DNA of 40,296 nt from JACQXM01 sp964569425 (GTDB lineage Bacteria; Planctomycetota; Phycisphaerae; UBA1845): contig CAZMVD010000024.1 in assembly GCA_964569425.1 (NCBI GenBank), positions 1 to 40,296 on the forward strand. The letters are read 5' to 3'. The notes under the pieces were generated by a model, which had not been told where the DNA came from, did not search any database, and saw only the letters and a program-made list of their open reading frames with translations. A program made the position numbers and the translations under genes. How positions within the stretch are numbered: position 1 is the first letter of the stretch; the number at the start of each line of letters is the position of its first letter. Shown here piece by piece: positions 32,501-40,296 of the stretch.

Positions 32501-34384
32501 ATTAAAGCGACGGGCGATCATGCGAATGACGCCCTGGTTATCGATGTGCGCCTCCCGAAAGCCAAGGTAGTTGGCATTCTGCGGATCACCGGGAATGGTC
32601 GTGTTGGTGCGACCGACGACTTCGAGCGTGCCGGTGCCGTCTACGTTGTTGCCGCACCCCTTGACGACCACATCCAGCCGCGTATCCGCTGAATCCGGGG
32701 CAAACGCGTAACAACCGGCATCGTTGATAGAGAGCTTGGCCGACATGTTGCCCACCGTGTCGCCCGGCACGTCGGGCAGCGCCGTGACGTTTTCGTAGAT
32801 CACCGACTCAGCGCTTCCGTCGGTGACCAGCACCACGACCTGGTTGTTGGCCGACGACAGGCTTTCCAGATCACCAATGAAGCCCCAAATCTGACCGTTA
32901 GGGCTTACGTACGGCCGCTGAAAAAACGTCAACAATCGGTCCGAAATGCCCGGGGGAATACTCGTGGGCAAAGGATTGGGGGCCGTCGAATCCAGGCCCG
33001 ACGAGGTGAACAACGGCCGGGCAAACGGCTCGGCGCTGAGGACGTGGCCGACGGTCAGCGCCGCGTCGTTGTTGACTGGATCGGGATCCTCTTCATCCGG
33101 CGAAGTCAACGATGCCGAAGCAGCCGCATCCAGGTTCGCCGCAGCGCCGGAAAGCGGCGACGCCTGAACCACGACGGCATGATTCAATCCGGCGCCCAGT
33201 TGGGCGAGGATGCCACTGACCACGCCCCCCGACGCCGAGCCGTCGTGCCCGCCCTCGGTCGTTCCGAGAAAGTTCGTTTCGGCCGGAAGCGTCAACTGCC
33301 ATGCAATCCCTGTCGCGTCAGAAGGGCCGTGGTTCGTAATGTCCACGGTGTACGCGAACGGCGTCAACGTGATGACCGGATCCTGGTCGGACGTGAGTGC
33401 CGCGCGAATGTCCGCGATCAGCGCCACATCCGTCTGCTCGAGGTGGGAATCATTGTCCGGATTCGGATCGGCCGCGGCCCCGCCGATCGACGCCGACATG
33501 GTGACCGTTCCGAGCGTCGTAGTCTCCACGGCCACAGCGAATGACTGGACGCTGAACGCGGGCATTGCCCCGATTTGGATCGAGAAATCGCCGCCGGTTG
33601 GCGATCCGTCGTGTTGAACAGCCGAATCCGACGAACCGGCATTGAAAACTGTAGCGTTGTCCAGCGTTCCGTTGACGACGACACTGGAAGCGGCGGCGTC
33701 GCTGTGATTGATCGCGGTCACTGAGTAGACGATCGGGTCACCCACCCGCGTCACCGGATCCGGGCTGTCCACGACCAGTATGCCCAGATCATCCGTGTTC
33801 GGGTCCACCAGGCTCGTGATCCGTACATCATCGATGAACCAGCCCGGGCCGTTGATCGACGCGTTGGCGAAGAACTCGAAAACAATCTCGACACTGGGCA
33901 AACCGCTGTACGGCGTCAGGTCGATCGCCAGGAACTCCCATCCGGCGGACGCCGTGTTCAGGAAGGGAAGCTGGTACACGGTATCGCCGTTGATCTTGAC
34001 CGCGCCCGCGTCGCCGGGCTGCACGAACACGTGGCGGAATTGGCGCCAGCTCAAGGTGCCGTTCACCACGGTGGTGAAGTCGAAGGTCTGCCGCAGAAAG
34101 CTGGTGCCGTTGGCGTTGGTGTAGCAGGCGTCGATCTGCGTCGCCCAGCATTCCAGCCCGTCGAACGCGGCGCCCGGGCCGTTGCCGAACGAACAGCCGG
34201 GAAACGGCCCGATCGTGGGGGTGCCGCGCTCCCAGTCGCCCAATACGTCCCACGTGGCATCGGCGCTCCAGCCGCCGTCCGTGCCCTCAAAGCTCGAATG
34301 ATAATGCACCCGATCACCGCCGGATGTTGGGGTGCCTAAGAAGAGACTCAGCCCAACGACGCCCAACCAGAAACGTCCGGCCAT
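29573..34384 (-). CDS. Giant secreted mosaic protein: MAM/anchor-J-like, DUF11, Cys-rich CTDC repeats, dockerin-like end
   Basis: 1603-residue secreted protein. GGAGG lies eight bases before the ATG at 34384. A signal peptide (WLGVVGLSLFLGTPTSGG) is followed by a jelly-roll-like domain (about 20-195, ending GWFIDDVRI); two DUF11-type domains (about 205-330 and 335-455, with VVNGTLDNATVFN and SDATGIAWQLTLP); a probable beta-propeller (about 465-890); then a Cys-rich region. The last mixes GACC-type knots (GACCTADGTGC) with CDDGNACTIDVCDPAVGC repeats like the Dictyostelium CTDC family (PF00526). The final 60 residues, GDLTGDARVTRDDLPFFV and DVNGDGVVDLVDVERF, form a dockerin-like pair of calcium loops. 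No PEP-CTERM or LPXTG tail is seen. Many disulfides imply an extracellular location. Confidence 0.85.
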   Translation of the reverse strand: MAGRFWLGVVGLSLFLGTPTSGGDRVHYHSSFEGTDGGWSADATWDVLGDWERGTPTIGPFPGCSFGNGPGAAFDGLECWATQIDACYTNANGTSFLRQTFDFTTVVNGTLSWRQFRHVFVQPGDAGAVKINGDTVYQLPFLNTASAGWEFLAIDLTPYSGLPSVEIVFEFFANASINGPGWFIDDVRITSLVDPNTDDLGILVVDSPDPVTRVGDPIVYSVTAINHSDAAASSVVVNGTLDNATVFNAGSSDSAVQHDGSPTGGDFSIQIGAMPAFSVQSFAVAVETTTLGTVTMSASIGGAAADPNPDNDSHLEQTDVALIADIRAALTSDQDPVITLTPFAYTVDITNHGPSDATGIAWQLTLPAETNFLGTTEGGHDGSASGGVVSGILAQLGAGLNHAVVVQASPLSGAAANLDAAASASLTSPDEEDPDPVNNDAALTVGHVLSAEPFARPLFTSSGLDSTAPNPLPTSIPPGISDRLLTFFQRPYVSPNGQIWGFIGDLESLSSANNQVVVLVTDGSAESVIYENVTALPDVPGDTVGNMSAKLSINDAGCYAFAPDSADTRLDVVVKGCGNNVDGTGTLEVVGRTNTTIPGDPQNANYLGFREAHIDNQGVIRMIARRFNTTLNATVGRIYATSDAGQSVNLLLEERVDIPAGQLGGGMAPWEFWDQEFQTRSGLQVTGDGMHMLLRGDLTGSTATDDILALNNAVVLQEGGMAHASFAAPIAEPAFGVYLAPNGDWYARGRNADNQEWVIRNGDVIARGGTPIFPGSNENWLFGSTSFSPHFQVVAADGQGNYVIGGNTTASTDGALVFYPAAALRGGGATPRVIARVGDPVDTDGNGLFDNKATIARFSGDGVVLLADGTVIALVSVGFPFPFAAPSTLAGSGTGSAAPAIAAIKVLNFSGACCLPTGECQDGVLELDCTAAGGQPFPGIPCFFAPCGIGACCTLDGCVDNVEATACESADPENEFQGDGTVCTNIKCGGACCIEDFALAGDTFCELTVSGRACRNRGGDYLGNGTVCRGRACEFCDSDLDCEDFDKCNGLDFCDDGLCVSTAAPEIDDGIDCTADSCNPDTGAVTHTPVDSLCSDGDACNGMEVCDPSVGCRPGSPLECDDGNPCTIDSCDPVTGCKHQPKDCRDAHACTIDLCDPATGQCLNIPQHSRCDDGIDCTIDTCDPGSGCLNGADHSQCDDGVFCTTDRCSVTARGCENTPNDAVCESADPCFVRHCDPVNDCVLDQNVCVACCFAGTMCETLTASECFLSAGTPLPAGVDCLPGGFCPNTTGACCTADGTGCTIVEPIICQASGGFFQGLGTRCDQHGECPRRTGACCRNGGPACEQVIREACNGVNDKYRGDRTICLAGISCPNACQSDADCDDNDVCNGQERCDLNSEECVDGTPLDCDDGDACTVDGCDPITGCLSNLRNCDDQNVCTFDFCDSVEGCKNLQENCDDGNACTFDGCTPGTGCVNTPVNCDDGNACTIDVCDPAVGCLYTTILCDDGDQCTADICDPAVGCLNFPVCPPGTACVGGTCQCSPPPGDLTGDARVTRDDLPFFVDCLFGPQGGLLPGCGCADVNGDGVVDLVDVERFMRDATVP
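29816..31180 (-). repeat. Coding repeats of CTDC type in the mosaic protein
   Basis: Two blocks (about 29816-30178 and 30737-31180) hold about a dozen units of roughly 60-70 bases encoding C.DG.ACT.D.CDP..GC. Between them lie the GACC-type Cys knots. DNA similarity between neighbours in the first block is high, which points to recent tandem expansion. Confidence 0.7.
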
Positions 34385-34542
34385 TGCTCGATCCTCCCGT
34401 CTTGCCGACAACCTGACCATGGCCGAAGACCATGGCGGACTCGCGTGCTACCGAATCCCACCGTTAGTCATTGGTCGAAAACGACGGGCGTTTCTCAAAG
34501 GCTGGGAGGAATCTCGAATTGTGGAACAGAGCGCAATAGAAA

Positions 34543-34569
34543 GGCCCCGTCGGCCAAGCCGACGGGGCC
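34543..34569 (-). terminator. Intrinsic terminator of the PEP-CTERM gene
   Basis: Perfect 12-bp stem GGCCCCGTCGGC / GCCGACGGGGCC with loop CAA, about 50 bases downstream of the gene stop. On the minus strand it runs into TTTCTATT, a T-rich tract. Confidence 0.75.
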
Positions 34570-34618
34570 AATGCGATTGTTCAGGTGAAGAGCGTTACGG
34601 CAAAGGTACTATGCGCGG

Positions 34619-35293
34619 TTAGCGGCGACGACGAGCAGCAGCAACCAACCCCCCCAGCGCCAACAGCGCCAGTGTCGCCGGCTCAGGCACGATCGCGCCG
34701 GACGCAAGGGTCGTCGAACTCTGGAAGCTCAGCGGGGCGCCCAGCGAATCCGTAAACCAGTTCTGAAAAGCCAAGGTGATGATGTTGCCCGAAAACGGCG
34801 GCGTCGCCGGGAAGATCATGTTAATGCTCGACCCATCCGTTCCGTCGAACGTCCCGTCGCCTGAGTTGCTCGGCATGACATTGGTCAGAATGCCTGAAAA
34901 ACTCCCCGCACTCCCAACCTTACTCCAAGTGCCCGACACGTTGCTGGTGAACGTGTCGCCCTGCGAGTCGGTCAGCACAATCGTTCCCACGCCGTCGGCG
35001 GTGCTGGAAGTCAGGTTGGACACGCTCATGCTCAAGCTGAACGCCGCGGTACCGGGAAAGCCGGATGCGATCGCGTTACCCTGAAAGAACGTGGTCGCAA
35101 TCGGCGCCACCAGCCGCGTGACGTCTCCGTTTGTGTTCCAATCGTCCGCAGCATTGAACAGGCTCGAATTGGCATCGAAACTGCCGTTCAGTTCACTGAA
35201 TGTAAACGACATAAGCGCAGATTGCGCCGAGGCCCCTTGTGCAAACATCGCCCCGAGAGCAAACAAAGCTGCCGACAACTTCACCGTTCGCAT
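34619..35293 (-). CDS. PEP-CTERM sorting-domain protein
   Basis: 224-residue secreted protein. GGAGG lies eight bases before the ATG at 35293. The signal peptide is MRTVKLSAALFALGAMFAQG, ending ASA. The mature part is Ser/Thr/Asn-rich and beta-strand-like (SFTFSELNGSFDANSS, GTIVLTDSQGDTFTSNVSG). The C-terminus VPEPATLALLALGG followed by LVAAARRRR is a full PEP-CTERM signal (Pro-Glu-Pro, helix, Arg cluster) recognised by an exosortase, so the protein is probably processed and released into an exopolysaccharide matrix. No exosortase gene is in the window. Function beyond sorting is unknown. Confidence 0.9.
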   Translation of the reverse strand: MRTVKLSAALFALGAMFAQGASAQSALMSFTFSELNGSFDANSSLFNAADDWNTNGDVTRLVAPIATTFFQGNAIASGFPGTAAFSLSMSVSNLTSSTADGVGTIVLTDSQGDTFTSNVSGTWSKVGSAGSFSGILTNVMPSNSGDGTFDGTDGSSINMIFPATPPFSGNIITLAFQNWFTDSLGAPLSFQSSTTLASGAIVPEPATLALLALGGLVAAARRRR

Positions 35294-35893
35294 CTTCTCA
35301 ACCTCCGTTTGAACCCCGTTCAAAGCTACCACCAAGCACCCCTCCTCGGGAACCGGTGAAGCGCTTTCTCCGTCAACACTTCCGCATTCTAGCGGCAATC
35401 CAATTAGAAATCTAGTGGTCCATCAAGAAAAAGAGAAAATCGTTTGTCGTTAGCTTCACCCAAGTTAACGTCCTATAATCAATCGCCGCCTGCTGGACCA
35501 AGAAAGCCGCGGGCCGCACTCAAGTTAAAATACAAGATTTCTCCAGCAGATTGCGAATAAAGCTCCCCCCGCTGAACCTCGCCTTCGCAAGACAACTTAC
35601 CCCGGTTCCAGCGGAGTAACTACTCTGAGATTCAAGTGCGGGTTCCAGTGCGACACGCCGCGTACTCACTTGAACGCCGCGACTTCGACAGCGGCGCGCG
35701 CCGACGTCGCCCGGACATTCGGACCATGCTATCGTTCCGGCGTGATTGGCACTCAAGGGTAACAGGGCATATTGGTCGACAACCAAGATCGACAACGCGA
35801 CATTCACGTGCGTCACACTAATGGCATTTTTGAGCGCACATTCGGAGGAAACATACGGGGAACGCCGCCTTGGCGCCCCATGGAGGTTCAGCA
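35294..35893. promoter_or_regulatory. AT-richer divergent intergenic region
   Basis: 600 bases between the PEP-CTERM gene and the divergent VWA lipoprotein gene, without a convincing gene. Minus-strand TAGAAT at 35386-35391 may be the -10 of the PEP-CTERM gene. Plus-strand TATAAT at 35474-35479 is a consensus -10 without a good -35. The motif CAAGTTAA occurs at about 35461 and 35521 in similar surroundings (CACCCAAGTTAA and CACTCAAGTTAA), a possible regulator site pair. Confidence 0.4.
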
Positions 35894-37465
35894 ATGACAA
35901 TCATCCACAACGCACAGACTCCTCCTGCTCGCACGCTTCGCAGACTAAAGCCCTTCTTGGCGGCTGCGTCGGCACTGCTTCTTCTGGGGTGCGTGGTTTC
36001 GGCCAACTTGGGCGGCTGCGCCGCCGTGAGTCGGGATCTCGGCGTGACCGCCGGGGGTCAACAGGACGTCGCTGCTTTCCGCCGCGCGGTGGAACTCGGT
36101 GACATTCCCAACCCGGTAGCCATGACCGTCGAAGGAATGCTCTCCGAGCACAGCATCGAAGTGTCGGTTCCCGAGAATCCGGGTCTGCTCTACGCGACCG
36201 CGTCTGCCGCGTGGAACCAGGATTATGACGAATTCACGCCATTGGCGACGGTGGCGATCGGTTTCGGAACAACCATCGACGCCGCCACCTTTCGTCGCCG
36301 CCCCCTGAATCTATGTTTGGTCATCGACCGCAGCGGTTCCATGAGGGACGCGATTGATTCCCGGACGCGGGTGAGCAAGCTGACCGCCGTCAAGATCGCC
36401 GTGGACCGCCTGCTCGCCAGGCTCACCGCCGACGACCTGGTGAGCATCGTGGTGTTCAACGACACCGCCCAGACCCGCGCCCGCGCTCTGCCCGGCAACG
36501 ACGCAGCGGCCATCAAACTGGCACTCGACGACATCGAGGCGGCCGGCGCCACCGACATCGCCGAGGGTATGACGCGCGGCTACGGTCTGCTTCAGACGTA
36601 CTCCGATCCTTCGCGCTCCGATCGCCTCTTCCTCTTTACCGACGCACTCCCCAACGAAGGTGCCACGACCAGCGAGGGGTTGGTGAGCGTGATGCTCCGC
36701 CATGCCAACCGCGGGGCCGGCGCCAGCGTCTTCTCCCTCGGACTCGATTTCGGCGCCGAGCTGGCCCACGACATTTCCCAGGTGCGCGGCGGCAACTACT
36801 TCTTTCTCGGCGACTACGAGCGAATCATCGGAGTGTTCGATGAATTGGACTATCTGGTCACCCCTGTCGCATACGACGTGCAGCTTCGTGCCTCGATCCC
36901 GTTTGCACTCGACGTGCATGATGTCCACGGACTCCCTGGCGTGGACACCAACACTCATGTACTTGCGCTTTCCTTGCCCAGCTTGTTCCTGAGCAGCCGC
37001 CAGGGCGGCGGGGTGATTCTCATTCGACTGCGGGCCGGAGCGCTGGTGGATTTTGCGGGACCGGTGGAACTGGCATCGATCCGCCTATCCTATCGAACGC
37101 CGGAAGGCATGGATGTTTCGAGCGACCTCCGCGCGGAACTGCCGGCCGGGCTCGACCCCCGCGCAACGACCAGCTATTTCGAAACAGACGGAGCGAAACG
37201 GGCTGTGCTGCTCGCCAACACGGCGTTGGTCCTGCGCCGCTCGGCCGAAGACATGTACTTTTACTTCGACGGCTATTACTACTACGACTACTACGGAACC
37301 GACAGCACCCGCCGCCAGCGCGCCATCGCCCGCCTCAGCGGGTTCCTCCCCTATTTCGACACCCTGGCCGAGGGCCTCGCGGATCAACCCGACCCAGATT
37401 CGCGTACGCTTTCCAGCGAACGGGCACTGGTGCAACGATTGCTGATCAACTTGACCGGGTCGTAG
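35894..37465 (+). CDS. von Willebrand factor A domain lipoprotein
   Basis: 523-residue exported protein. GGAGG at 35882-35886 selects the ATG at 35894. A signal region (FLAAASALLLLGC) gives a possible lipidated Cys at 33, with a second candidate at LGGC 42. The VWA domain spans about 138-330: MIDAS motif DRSGSM at 145-150, conserved T in ATDIAEGM, and LFTDALPNEG for the third metal-site loop. It resembles Ca-activated chloride channel-like VWA proteins (YfbK type), which present metal-dependent adhesion sites outside the membrane. Beta-strand-rich sequence follows. A Tyr/Asp-rich stretch YFYFDGYYYYDYYG (about 452-468) is an unusual tail feature. Partners are unknown. Confidence 0.85.
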   Translation: MTIIHNAQTPPARTLRRLKPFLAAASALLLLGCVVSANLGGCAAVSRDLGVTAGGQQDVAAFRRAVELGDIPNPVAMTVEGMLSEHSIEVSVPENPGLLYATASAAWNQDYDEFTPLATVAIGFGTTIDAATFRRRPLNLCLVIDRSGSMRDAIDSRTRVSKLTAVKIAVDRLLARLTADDLVSIVVFNDTAQTRARALPGNDAAAIKLALDDIEAAGATDIAEGMTRGYGLLQTYSDPSRSDRLFLFTDALPNEGATTSEGLVSVMLRHANRGAGASVFSLGLDFGAELAHDISQVRGGNYFFLGDYERIIGVFDELDYLVTPVAYDVQLRASIPFALDVHDVHGLPGVDTNTHVLALSLPSLFLSSRQGGGVILIRLRAGALVDFAGPVELASIRLSYRTPEGMDVSSDLRAELPAGLDPRATTSYFETDGAKRAVLLANTALVLRRSAEDMYFYFDGYYYYDYYGTDSTRRQRAIARLSGFLPYFDTLAEGLADQPDPDSRTLSSERALVQRLLINLTGS

Positions 37466-37558
37466 ACCGGTAGCGCTATGGCAGGGCGCCACGACTTCGT
37501 GTGCCGCATGCGCAAACGTTGGTTCAGGAACGGCCTGGCCCCGCAGTTCAATCCCGCG

Positions 37559-38017
37559 CTATCCCTCCGAAATCGCCACCTTCACGTTGCGCGGCATCGC
37601 CGATTGCGACTTCGGAATAGTGATTTCCAGCACACCACCCTGGCTGCGTGCGCTCACGCGCTCCGCGTCAATCTCGCCGGGAAGTTCCACATTGCGGCAA
37701 AAGGTCCCGTAGCGCCGTTCGGTACGCAGCGCACGATCGCTCTCGGCGACAACCCCGGGGCGCGGCTTTTCCCCGCGAACCGTCAGCGTGTTGCCCAAGT
37801 ACGTCACGTCGATTTTCCCCGCATCCACGGCCGGTATCTCCATGAGCAACAAGTACCGGTCGGGTTTCTCGTACAGGTCCACCGGCGGGGCCCACGGTTG
37901 CCCGTCAAACGGCGGCGTGCTCACGCCCGCATGCCAGACGCGATCGAACATGCGGTTCATTTCATCTTGCAGATTGCCCAGCGACACCTGCACATCCTGT
38001 AGTGGTCGAAATGCCAT
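37559..38017 (-). CDS. Small heat shock protein, Hsp20 family
   Basis: 152-residue cytoplasmic holdase chaperone. AAGGAG lies eight bases upstream of the ATG at 38017. The N-terminal arm has NLQDEMNRMFDRVW; the alpha-crystallin domain (about 44-135) runs PPVDLYEKPDRYLLLMEIPAVDAGKIDV, LTVRGEKPRP, RRYGTFCRNVELPGEIDAERVSA and GGVLEITIPKSQS. The terminal I.I-type tail motif used for oligomer contacts is reduced to VKVAISEG. No HrcA/CIRCE element was seen upstream. Confidence 0.92.
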   Translation of the reverse strand: MAFRPLQDVQVSLGNLQDEMNRMFDRVWHAGVSTPPFDGQPWAPPVDLYEKPDRYLLLMEIPAVDAGKIDVTYLGNTLTVRGEKPRPGVVAESDRALRTERRYGTFCRNVELPGEIDAERVSARSQGGVLEITIPKSQSAMPRNVKVAISEG

Positions 38018-38062
38018 CGGGTCAGCTCCTTATTCTGTGAATGGTTTCCTCGCACCAGGAGA

Positions 38063-38746
38063 CTATTCGGCCTGATCCCTGGTATATCCCAGGTCCGAAC
38101 CCGGAACCGGCACTACGCCATGCAATCGGCGCACCAGTTCCGCTACTTTCTCCTCAAGCAACGCTACACGCTGTTCCAACCCCGTCGAGCCCTCGATATC
38201 ACCGGGATTCCCCCGCGTTTCGGCCGGCGCCGATTCCGCCACGATCTGGTCGTCACTCAGTCGGTGTTGCCAGCGATTGGCCGATCGCCCCGGCTCGCGC
38301 GGCAATTCCACGACGAAGGGCGGATCCACCGCTGCAAGCCCCTTGAGTATGGCGGACACCGAATCCATGTCCTGCAACGGAGTCATCCGCGAAGCGTGAG
38401 TCCGCAGTTCCCCCGGCGTCTGCCGTCCGCGCAACAGCAGCTCGGCCATGACGGCTTGCTCACGCTGGTCCCAATGCAACGCCTCCACCACGTGGTGTTG
38501 GAACCGGTTGGCCCTCGCCCCCATGGCCGGTGCCGCCTGTTTGACCAACCCTTTCAGTTGCAGCGAATGCAACGCGCGAGAAACGTCAGATTCCGCGTAC
38601 TCCACAACCGGGTCGCGGTTTTGCTTCTGGTTTGCCCCGAGCAGCACCGCGTTGAGCGTCAGCGGATAGGAACCCGGGTGGGCCAACGATTTCTCGAGGA
38701 GCACACCAAGAACGCGCTGTTCAATGTCGTTCAATACTGCGGGCAT
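38063..38746 (-). CDS. YceH-like DUF480 family protein
   Basis: 227-residue protein of the YceH (DUF480) family, made of two winged-helix domains; biochemical role unknown. Key blocks: LNDIEQRVLGVLLEKSLAHPGSYPLTLNAVLLGANQKQNRDPV (near 5-47), YAESDVSRALHSLQLKGLV, RFQHHVVEALHWDQREQAVMAELLLRGRQTPGELRTHASRM, and VVELPREPGRSANRWQHRLS. A short C-terminal coiled coil, LEQRVALLEEKVAELVRRLHG, follows. GAGGAG sits 11 bases before the ATG. It is followed 45 bases later by hsp20 in the same direction and could share its transcript. Confidence 0.9.
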   Translation of the reverse strand: MPAVLNDIEQRVLGVLLEKSLAHPGSYPLTLNAVLLGANQKQNRDPVVEYAESDVSRALHSLQLKGLVKQAAPAMGARANRFQHHVVEALHWDQREQAVMAELLLRGRQTPGELRTHASRMTPLQDMDSVSAILKGLAAVDPPFVVELPREPGRSANRWQHRLSDDQIVAESAPAETRGNPGDIEGSTGLEQRVALLEEKVAELVRRLHGVVPVPGSDLGYTRDQAE

Positions 38747-38764
38747 GACACCAGTGGCTCCTCG

Positions 38765-40296
38765 TCAACGTCTGTCCAAGGCAGGTTTCTCGATACTGCC
38801 CGTCGTTGGCGCGACCGACGCCCCCCAAACCTCCGCCAGCACCCGTCCGGGCAGGAAGAGCCGAAACTCGTCGTCCCCCGAATCTGTTCCTTCCAGCTCC
38901 GCTTCGAGCAGGGCATTCAGATTCCAGAAACGACCTTCCGGGACCGACGCGCCATAGGCATCCGCAACAAGCTGCACGACGGGGCGGAGCCGGCGCGGAT
39001 GAACCCGAATCGCCAACCGAGTCCGCGAATCACGCGGCACCGATCGCGCTTCGGTCGACCCCTGAGCCTCGGCGGCGCCGCGCCACTGCCGAACGACAGC
39101 ATCGAGAAACACCTGGTCGCCGTCGGCGATCAAGACCCTGTCCGGGCCGACGACCGCCCACCGCGCCAACACTTTCGTCGTTGCCGGAGGATTTCTCTCA
39201 TTCTCCGTTGAGTCACCCGATCCCGCCAGGCGTTTCCCCGTGCCCACGACCAACTCGCCGATAGGGCGCCCTTCCACCTGGTCGATTCTGCGCCGCACTT
39301 CGAGCCGTGCCAAAGCTTCTTTCAGCCGAGGTTCCTGAAGGGGAAGGTTGGTCAGAAAGCCGACCCACCTTTCTATCTCCGCTACCGCTTCACCAGCGTC
39401 GCGGCGCGTGCGTACTTCCACGCTCCAGTCTGCGTACTTGTTCGATGTTCGCAGCTCATTCACGATAAGTCGAAACTGGCATACATGGCGCATCAGGGCG
39501 CTGGTGCGCTGGGCTAGTTGTCGGGCATTTTCTTCATTCAGCAGCGACAACTCCTTCGCGACCCCCAGCAGCGCCATCCCGATTACATCCGACGGACTGC
39601 CCTCCTCATTCAACGACGATTCTACGACCAGCACATGTTTGGCGTCTGCGGAATTCATTGCCGACAATCGCGGCTCAACGCATTCGGCCTCCGTTCCGCC
39701 GGCGCTCCGCCCCGATCGCAACCACCTCAATGCGACACCGTCCGCGTGCAGCCGGGCTGACCAGAGAACCGGCCGAGCAGGCAGCTCGTTTCCCGACAGC
39801 CCCAGCGCCAGGGATACCAGTGCCGAGTCCGCGCGGTCCCATCCGGCCATGGACACCGCCCTCTTCGTAACCAGAAGTGCCACGTCACTGTCAATGAGTG
39901 CCTTGTGCTGATCGTAAGTAAGCTGTTCAGCGAATCCGCCGGCGCCCGTGCCGATCACGCTCGCACGATCCGGCCCGAAGAGCACGAACCCTCCCCGCAC
40001 CGACGCGAACGACTCTCGCCCGCGCAACCGCACTCCTGTTACTTCCGAATCCAGCGGCGCCGGCGACAGAAACGTCATTAACGCCGTGGGATCAGACGCC
40101 GGCACGATCAACAGCAACCGCGGGGCATCATCGCCGGGCGCCCCAGCGCCCAGCAAGACCACTGCGGCCGGACCCTGGGGCTCCAGACCGGCGACCAGTT
40201 CCAGCGTCGACTTGAGATACCGCTGAATCGACAGCCCCGGCAGTAGACCATAGGTCGCTGCCAAGCCCTGGAGACGCTCATCGAAACGATCGATTC
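38765..40296 (-). CDS. Unrecognised large protein, 5' end outside the window
   Basis: At least 510 residues; the frame is open through the last base of the window, so the N-terminus is missing. The first visible residues are IDRFDERLQGLAATYGLLPGLSIQRYLKSTLELVAGLEPQGPAAVVLL; this D..LQ.LA...GLPG.S...L pattern, followed by a strand block APRLLLIVPASDPTALMTFL, recurs in uncharacterised planctomycete secreted proteins. Later blocks are SFASVRGGFVLFGPDRASVIG and KHVLVVESSLNEEGSPSDVIGMALLG. Composition is alternating strands and helices, with no recognisable catalytic motif. A function is not proposed. It ends 18 bases before the YceH-like gene, in the same direction. Confidence 0.65.
   Translation of the reverse strand, partial: IDRFDERLQGLAATYGLLPGLSIQRYLKSTLELVAGLEPQGPAAVVLLGAGAPGDDAPRLLLIVPASDPTALMTFLSPAPLDSEVTGVRLRGRESFASVRGGFVLFGPDRASVIGTGAGGFAEQLTYDQHKALIDSDVALLVTKRAVSMAGWDRADSALVSLALGLSGNELPARPVLWSARLHADGVALRWLRSGRSAGGTEAECVEPRLSAMNSADAKHVLVVESSLNEEGSPSDVIGMALLGVAKELSLLNEENARQLAQRTSALMRHVCQFRLIVNELRTSNKYADWSVEVRTRRDAGEAVAEIERWVGFLTNLPLQEPRLKEALARLEVRRRIDQVEGRPIGELVVGTGKRLAGSGDSTENERNPPATTKVLARWAVVGPDRVLIADGDQVFLDAVVRQWRGAAEAQGSTEARSVPRDSRTRLAIRVHPRRLRPVVQLVADAYGASVPEGRFWNLNALLEAELEGTDSGDDEFRLFLPGRVLAEVWGASVAPTTGSIEKPALDRR

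Noticed and set aside
35520..35900. 126-residue minus-strand frame in the divergent gap
   Set aside because: No Shine-Dalgarno, no family pattern, and it overlaps the control region and start of the VWA gene.

Overview
The window is GC-rich, densely coded DNA that reads like a chromosome segment of a Planctomycetota bacterium, most likely from the Phycisphaerae or a related lineage. This is an inference from gene content: a PEP-CTERM protein ending in a VPEP...RRRR sorting tail, a planctomycete-type ECF sigma factor overlapping a Ser/Thr kinase with TPRs, many lipoproteins, and a giant secreted protein with DUF11, Cys-rich and dockerin-like parts. No rRNA, tRNA or CRISPR array was seen.

Layout. 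1-5.5 kb: end of a YacP-like NYN-domain gene, then a type IV pilus motor cluster of three ATPases (PilB-like, PilT, PilB-like). 5.5-7.4 kb: a small lipoprotein and a helical-repeat-like protein. 7.4-8.65 kb: an IS200/RAYT-like Y1 transposase set between two arrays of exact 38-bp-period tandem repeats, REP-like hairpins and a 215-bp direct repeat; this is the most unusual structure in the window. 8.65-10.3 kb: an AlkD-like DNA repair protein and an exported DUF6265 protein. 10.8-18.3 kb: homodimeric pyruvate dehydrogenase E1 (AceE), an FG-GAP-like lipoprotein, AcpS, a four-cluster ferredoxin, a type I phosphodiesterase and a Trm112-like protein. 18.3-20.5 kb: ribosomal protein S18 and arginyl-tRNA synthetase. 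20.6-21.2 kb: a DUF433/DUF5615 toxin-antitoxin pair. 21.4-23.9 kb: a WecA-like phosphoglycosyl transferase converging on and overlapping a membrane glycosyltransferase. 23.95-24.3 kb: remnant of an IS1634-type transposase.

24.5-35.3 kb is a signalling and surface region: an ECF sigma factor and its translationally coupled TPR kinase, a divergent Gly-rich beta-helix-like lipoprotein, a 1603-residue secreted mosaic protein with Dictyostelium-type CTDC Cys repeats, and a PEP-CTERM protein. 35.9-40.3 kb: a von Willebrand A lipoprotein, an Hsp20 chaperone, a YceH-like protein and a large unrecognised gene cut by the window end.

Functionally the region mixes core metabolism and translation (AceE, AcpS, S18, ArgS) with envelope biology (pilus motors, lipoproteins, lipid-linked sugar transfer, secreted mosaic proteins). 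Operons are short. Clear coupling is seen at pilT-pilB2, DUF433-DUF5615 and ECF sigma-kinase, each with a 4-base ATGA overlap.
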